A DNA stretch of 64,000 bases from Cellvibrio sp. UBA7661 (GTDB lineage Bacteria > Pseudomonadota > Gammaproteobacteria > Pseudomonadales > Cellvibrionaceae): the NCBI GenBank assembly GCA_002483365.1, contig DLHT01000006.1:555524-619523 (forward strand), given 5' to 3'. This document shows, piece after piece, positions 61,355-64,000 of the stretch; within the stretch, counting starts at the first letter, position 1, and each line of letters begins with the position of its first letter. The notes under the pieces are model-generated. The model did no database searches. It was not told where the DNA came from and was given only the letters and a program-made list of their open reading frames with translations. The translations under genes were made by a program, and so were the position numbers.

Positions 61355-62908
61355 TCAAGTTGTCAGCGAGCGCAGCAAGTTTTTCATGTCCTCGCGGATA
61401 TCCGCTGTTTCTTCTTGTAATTCCTTGATTTTGCGGCACGCATGTAACACGGTTGTATGGTCGCGTCCGCCAAATGCTTCGCCAATCTCTGGCAAACTGT
61501 GGTTGGTCAATTCTTTAGCCAAAGCCATTGCAACCTGACGCGGGCGCGCCACTGAGCGGCTGCGTCGCTTGGAGATCATGTCATTCATTTTGATTTTGTA
61601 ATATTCACATACTACGCGCTGGATATTATCAATACCTACCTGTTTATCCTGTAGCGCCAGCAAATCTTTCAACGCCTCACGCACCAGTTCAACATCAATT
61701 GGCCTACCAGTGAAATTGGCACTGGCGATCACACGTTTGAGCGCACCTTCAAGATCACGCACATTGGCGCGGATGCGCTGGGCAATAAAAAATGCCGCTT
61801 CATGTGGCAACTCAATATTGACCTGCTCAGCCTTCTTCATCAGGATCGCCACGCGTGTTTCCAACTCTGGCGGCTCAACAGCGACCGTTAAGCCCCAACC
61901 AAAACGGGACTTCAATCGCTCTTCCAATCCATTGATTTCTTTCGGGAAGCGATCACAGGTCAGAATAATCTGGCGGCCACCTTCAAGCAGTGAGTTGAAG
62001 GTGTGGAAAAACTCTTCTTGCGATCGCTCTTTGCCTGCAAAGAATTGGATATCGTCAATCAATAATGCATCCATTGAACGGTAATAACGTTTGAAATCGT
62101 TAATCGCATTCAATTGCAATGCTTTTACCATATCCGCCACAAAACGCTCGGAATGCAAATACACGACTTTGGCATTCAGATTGCGCGCAACCATCGCGTT
62201 GCCGACGGCTTGCATCAAGTGTGTTTTCCCAAGCCCTACACCACCGTAGATAAAAAGAGGGTTGTAAGCTCCACCCGGGTTTTCAGCTACTTGACGCGCT
62301 GCCGCCAAACCTAACTGGTTTGATTTACCTTCAACAAAAGTAGCGAAAGTCGATGACACATTTAAATAGTTACTGTGTTTAAGGCCACCTTCTACTTCCA
62401 CTTCCGGCGTTGGGCGCGTATAGGCATCTGTATTTTCTTGGGCAATATCACGTGAAGTAAGGTCATAATCGGTAACTTTACCTGCATATACAGGCATTAT
62501 TAACGAAGTTTTCTGATTGGTATCTTGCGCAGAAAGGTTTTCATCGGGCGAATTAAACGCTGGTAAATCAATTGCAAATGAATCTCTGGGTAGCTGCTCT
62601 TTTGTAGCCGGCGGCACAACTACCGGTCTGCGTTGATTCACCTGAAATCCAGTTACAGGTTTAGGTGCCACGCCTACAGCCACTTGTAAATTATTATCCT
62701 GATGATAATGACTAGCCAATTCACGGATACGGTTAAGGAATTTTTCCGATACCCAATCACAAATAAATCGATTAGGCGCCAATAACCGCAATTCTTGCGG
62801 GGCAGCAGATTCATCAATTTGCAATGGCCGAATCCAGGTATTGAATTGCTGTGAAGGCAACTCATCCTGCAAACTGGCGGCACATAATTTCCAAATTGAC
62901 TGCAACAA
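61355..62908 (-). CDS. dnaA: chromosomal replication initiator DnaA, TTG start
   Basis: About 517 residues: N-terminal DnaB-interaction domain (LQSIWKLCAASLQDELPSQQFNTWIRPL), linker, AAA+ domain (Walker A GGVGLGKTHL, Walker B LLIDDIQFFAG), and DNA-binding domain with RSVARPRQVAMALAKEL and GGRDHTTVLHA. No ATG occurs in frame before the conserved region. The best start is TTG at 62908, with GGGAG about 8 nt upstream; an in-frame stop (TAA) lies about 20 nt further upstream than the TTG at 62926. It binds DnaA boxes in the adjacent origin. Confidence 0.97.
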   Translation of the reverse strand: MLQSIWKLCAASLQDELPSQQFNTWIRPLQIDESAAPQELRLLAPNRFICDWVSEKFLNRIRELASHYHQDNNLQVAVGVAPKPVTGFQVNQRRPVVVPPATKEQLPRDSFAIDLPAFNSPDENLSAQDTNQKTSLIMPVYAGKVTDYDLTSRDIAQENTDAYTRPTPEVEVEGGLKHSNYLNVSSTFATFVEGKSNQLGLAAARQVAENPGGAYNPLFIYGGVGLGKTHLMQAVGNAMVARNLNAKVVYLHSERFVADMVKALQLNAINDFKRYYRSMDALLIDDIQFFAGKERSQEEFFHTFNSLLEGGRQIILTCDRFPKEINGLEERLKSRFGWGLTVAVEPPELETRVAILMKKAEQVNIELPHEAAFFIAQRIRANVRDLEGALKRVIASANFTGRPIDVELVREALKDLLALQDKQVGIDNIQRVVCEYYKIKMNDMISKRRSRSVARPRQVAMALAKELTNHSLPEIGEAFGGRDHTTVLHACRKIKELQEETADIREDMKNLLRSLTT

Positions 62909-62929
62909 AACCAGAACTCCCGACAAACA

Positions 62930-63285
62930 AATGACTGTTATTGTTTATTGAATTGAAGATCTTCCCAATAGAAGTATCAGGAACACATAAAGTAAGTATC
63001 CCGGCAGGGTTTTGCACAGGGGGTGGCAAGTCTACTCCCGCATAACAGAGTTATCCACAACAACCATAAAAAAATTATCAGGTCAAAACTTAGACATTAA
63101 AATTCAAGTAGTTAGCAACTCGTACATTCATTAAAAAACACATATTGCATGTAGATTATTGACATATTAAACAATTAATCTGTGGATAACCCTGTGTATA
63201 AGATATGAATTAACTGAGGGAAAACTGGTGATAATGAGGAACTAATGAAAAACAAATGTTTTGTTGATTATTTGCTCAAAATTAT
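62930..63285. other. oriC: oriC region with DnaA boxes
   Basis: AT-rich non-coding DNA between dnaA and rpmH, the usual origin place in pseudomonad-type chromosomes. Perfect DnaA boxes: TTATCCACA at 63051-63059 and, on the other strand, TGTGGATAA at 63181-63189; a variant TGTGTATAA at 63193-63201. A strongly AT-rich stretch (63065-63180) lies between them and may be the unwinding element. Confidence 0.85.
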
Positions 63286-63314
63286 TTGCTTTAGCAGAAG
63301 GCATTCATTAGAAT
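63286..63314 (+). promoter_or_regulatory. rpmH promoter
   Basis: TTGCTT (63286-63291) and TAGAAT (63309-63314) with a 17-bp spacer form a good sigma-70 promoter 55 bp before the rpmH start codon. Confidence 0.75.
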
Positions 63315-63369
63315 CCCGCCTCTTTTCGCACACCGTGTGAATTAACTCAGGATTTTTAACAGGTTTATC

Positions 63370-63507
63370 ATGAAAAGAACATTCCAACCCAGCAATCTGA
63401 AACGCGTTCGCAATCACGGTTTCCGTGCTCGCATGGCAACCAAAAGTGGTCGTCAAGTATTGGCTCGCCGTCGTGCGAAAGGCCGTGCAGAACTGACTCG
63501 CGTTTAA
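63370..63507 (+). CDS. rpmH: 50S ribosomal protein L34
   Basis: 45 residues: MKRTFQPSNLKRVRNHGFRA... to GRAELTRV, the standard L34 sequence. A small basic protein of the large ribosomal subunit. AGG lies 6 nt before the ATG. It is normally followed closely by rnpA, but here a 122-bp foldback element intervenes. Confidence 0.97.
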   Translation: MKRTFQPSNLKRVRNHGFRARMATKSGRQVLARRRAKGRAELTRV

Positions 63508-63527
63508 TCGCCATCGATTCTTGGTTC

Positions 63528-63649
63528 ACTAGCAGTTTGTTGAAATTTGTTATTGGCAAACGTGAAATAAAGTAGTCGATAACGGTCGTTCCCAGACTAT
63601 TTTTAGCGCACTTATGCCAGCCAAAATAGAATTTCAACAGCCTGCTAGT
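63528..63649. mobile_element. 122-bp foldback (MITE-like) element between rpmH and rnpA
   Basis: The left arm ACTAGCAG-TTT-GTTGAAATT (63528-63547) and right arm AATTTCAAC-AGC-CTGCTAGT (63630-63649) are inverted repeats. The pairing continues imperfectly inwards (ATTGGC/GCCA) to the centre AGTC..AACG..CGTT..GACT near 63589. The whole element could fold into one long hairpin. CTAGCAGGCTGTTGAAA-type tips resemble those of small transposon-derived repeats. The right arm contains the apparent start of rnpA. Confidence 0.75.
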
Positions 63650-64000
63650 TCGAATCAAACCCAAAGCAACGCTCGCTTTGGATTAGATTCCAAATCTGCT
63701 TCATCTCGTTTTACCAAATCCCTACGTTTACTCTGCGCTGCTGATTTCAAACCAGTATTTGATGATGCTCCTTTTCGCGCTTCACATCAGTTTTTCTTGA
63801 TCCTTGCCCGTGAGAACCAGCTAACCCAGCCGCGTTTGGGATTGGTTATGGCAAAAAAACACATCCGCCTGGCAGTTGAACGAAACCGTATGAAGCGTTT
63901 AACCCGCGAGAGCTTTCGTCTTTACCAGCAAGATTTAGCTGGTTTGGATATTGTGGTTTTATCGCGTAAAGGCATGGATAGCCTATCTAATACCGACTTT
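63614..64000 (+). CDS. rnpA: ribonuclease P protein component (partial, runs off the window)
   Basis: 129 codons with no stop before the edge. The RnpA core begins about residue 33 (RFTKSLRLLCAADFKPVF) and includes the RNR motif region VERNRMKRLTRESFRLYQ, which binds the catalytic RNA. Residues 1-32 are an extra N-terminus (MPAKIEFQQPASSNQ...) not found in E. coli-type RnpA. Its first dozen codons lie in the right arm of a foldback element. No later in-frame ATG, GTG or TTG precedes the core, and no good ribosome-binding site is visible. Confidence 0.93.
   Translation, partial: MPAKIEFQQPASSNQTQSNARFGLDSKSASSRFTKSLRLLCAADFKPVFDDAPFRASHQFFLILARENQLTQPRLGLVMAKKHIRLAVERNRMKRLTRESFRLYQQDLAGLDIVVLSRKGMDSLSNTDF

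Noticed and set aside
1..64000. tRNA, rRNA or complete insertion sequence
   Set aside because: None was recognised on reading both strands; only small MITE-like elements were seen.

Overview
The window looks like a chromosomal segment of a Cellvibrio-like gammaproteobacterium (Cellvibrionaceae). The grounds are the gammaproteobacterial replication-origin order (rnpA, rpmH, oriC, dnaA, dnaN, recF, gyrB), very large secreted and lipoprotein polysaccharidases whose modules are joined by poly-serine linkers, and an MipA/DUF3019/RstA/RstB-type operon. Identification is by reading protein motifs; no database was searched.

Layout. 0-5.8 kb: a frameshifted vapC remnant, then minus-strand housekeeping and stress genes (YegD-like Hsp70, M32 carboxypeptidase, PEBP protein, small membrane protein, truncated haemoglobin, VOC protein) and a ParD/RelE-type toxin-antitoxin pair. 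5.9-11.8 kb: a tightly overlapping mrp/pha multisubunit Na+(K+)/H+ antiporter operon with fused A-B subunit. 12.2-23.5 kb: a pectin-degradation block with a secreted enzyme carrying two PL1 pectate lyase domains, a PEP-CTERM-like protein, and a roughly 2020-residue lipoprotein combining a PL1 pectate lyase with a CE8 pectin methylesterase. 24-29 kb: a DUF1444 membrane protein and the mipA-DUF3019-rstA-rstB-like operon. 29-32.3 kb: a beta-propeller lipoprotein and a second lipoprotein. 32.4-36.8 kb: a MacAB-like ABC export operon.

37.3-43.7 kb is the most interesting part: an accessory island with a 1648-residue STAND protein (winged helix - nucleoside phosphorylase-like domain - NACHT NTPase - pentapeptide repeats - fourteen near-identical 42-residue WD40 repeats) divergent from a Fic AMP-transferase-like gene. 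The divergent promoter region has operator-like sites repeated every 41 bp, and the island lies between two nearly identical terminator sequences. This has the architecture of an intracellular sensor/effector defence protein with a rapidly diversifying sensor.

43.7-56 kb: leuA with a long leader, an Lrp-type regulator, a GH43 lipoprotein, an Xre/RES toxin-antitoxin pair with a perfect 14-bp inverted-repeat operator, a CAP-domain lipoprotein, a lytic-transglycosylase-like gene broken by a 5-bp tandem repeat, a MITE-like element, and a secreted GH13 alpha-amylase. 56-64 kb: gyrB, recF (two parS-like sites), dnaN, dnaA (TTG start), oriC, rpmH and the start of rnpA. A 122-bp foldback element sits between rpmH and rnpA and supplies the apparent rnpA start codon.

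Common themes are extracellular plant-polysaccharide breakdown (pectin, arabinan/xylan, starch), three toxin-antitoxin loci (one decayed), and several small palindromic elements in intergenic space.
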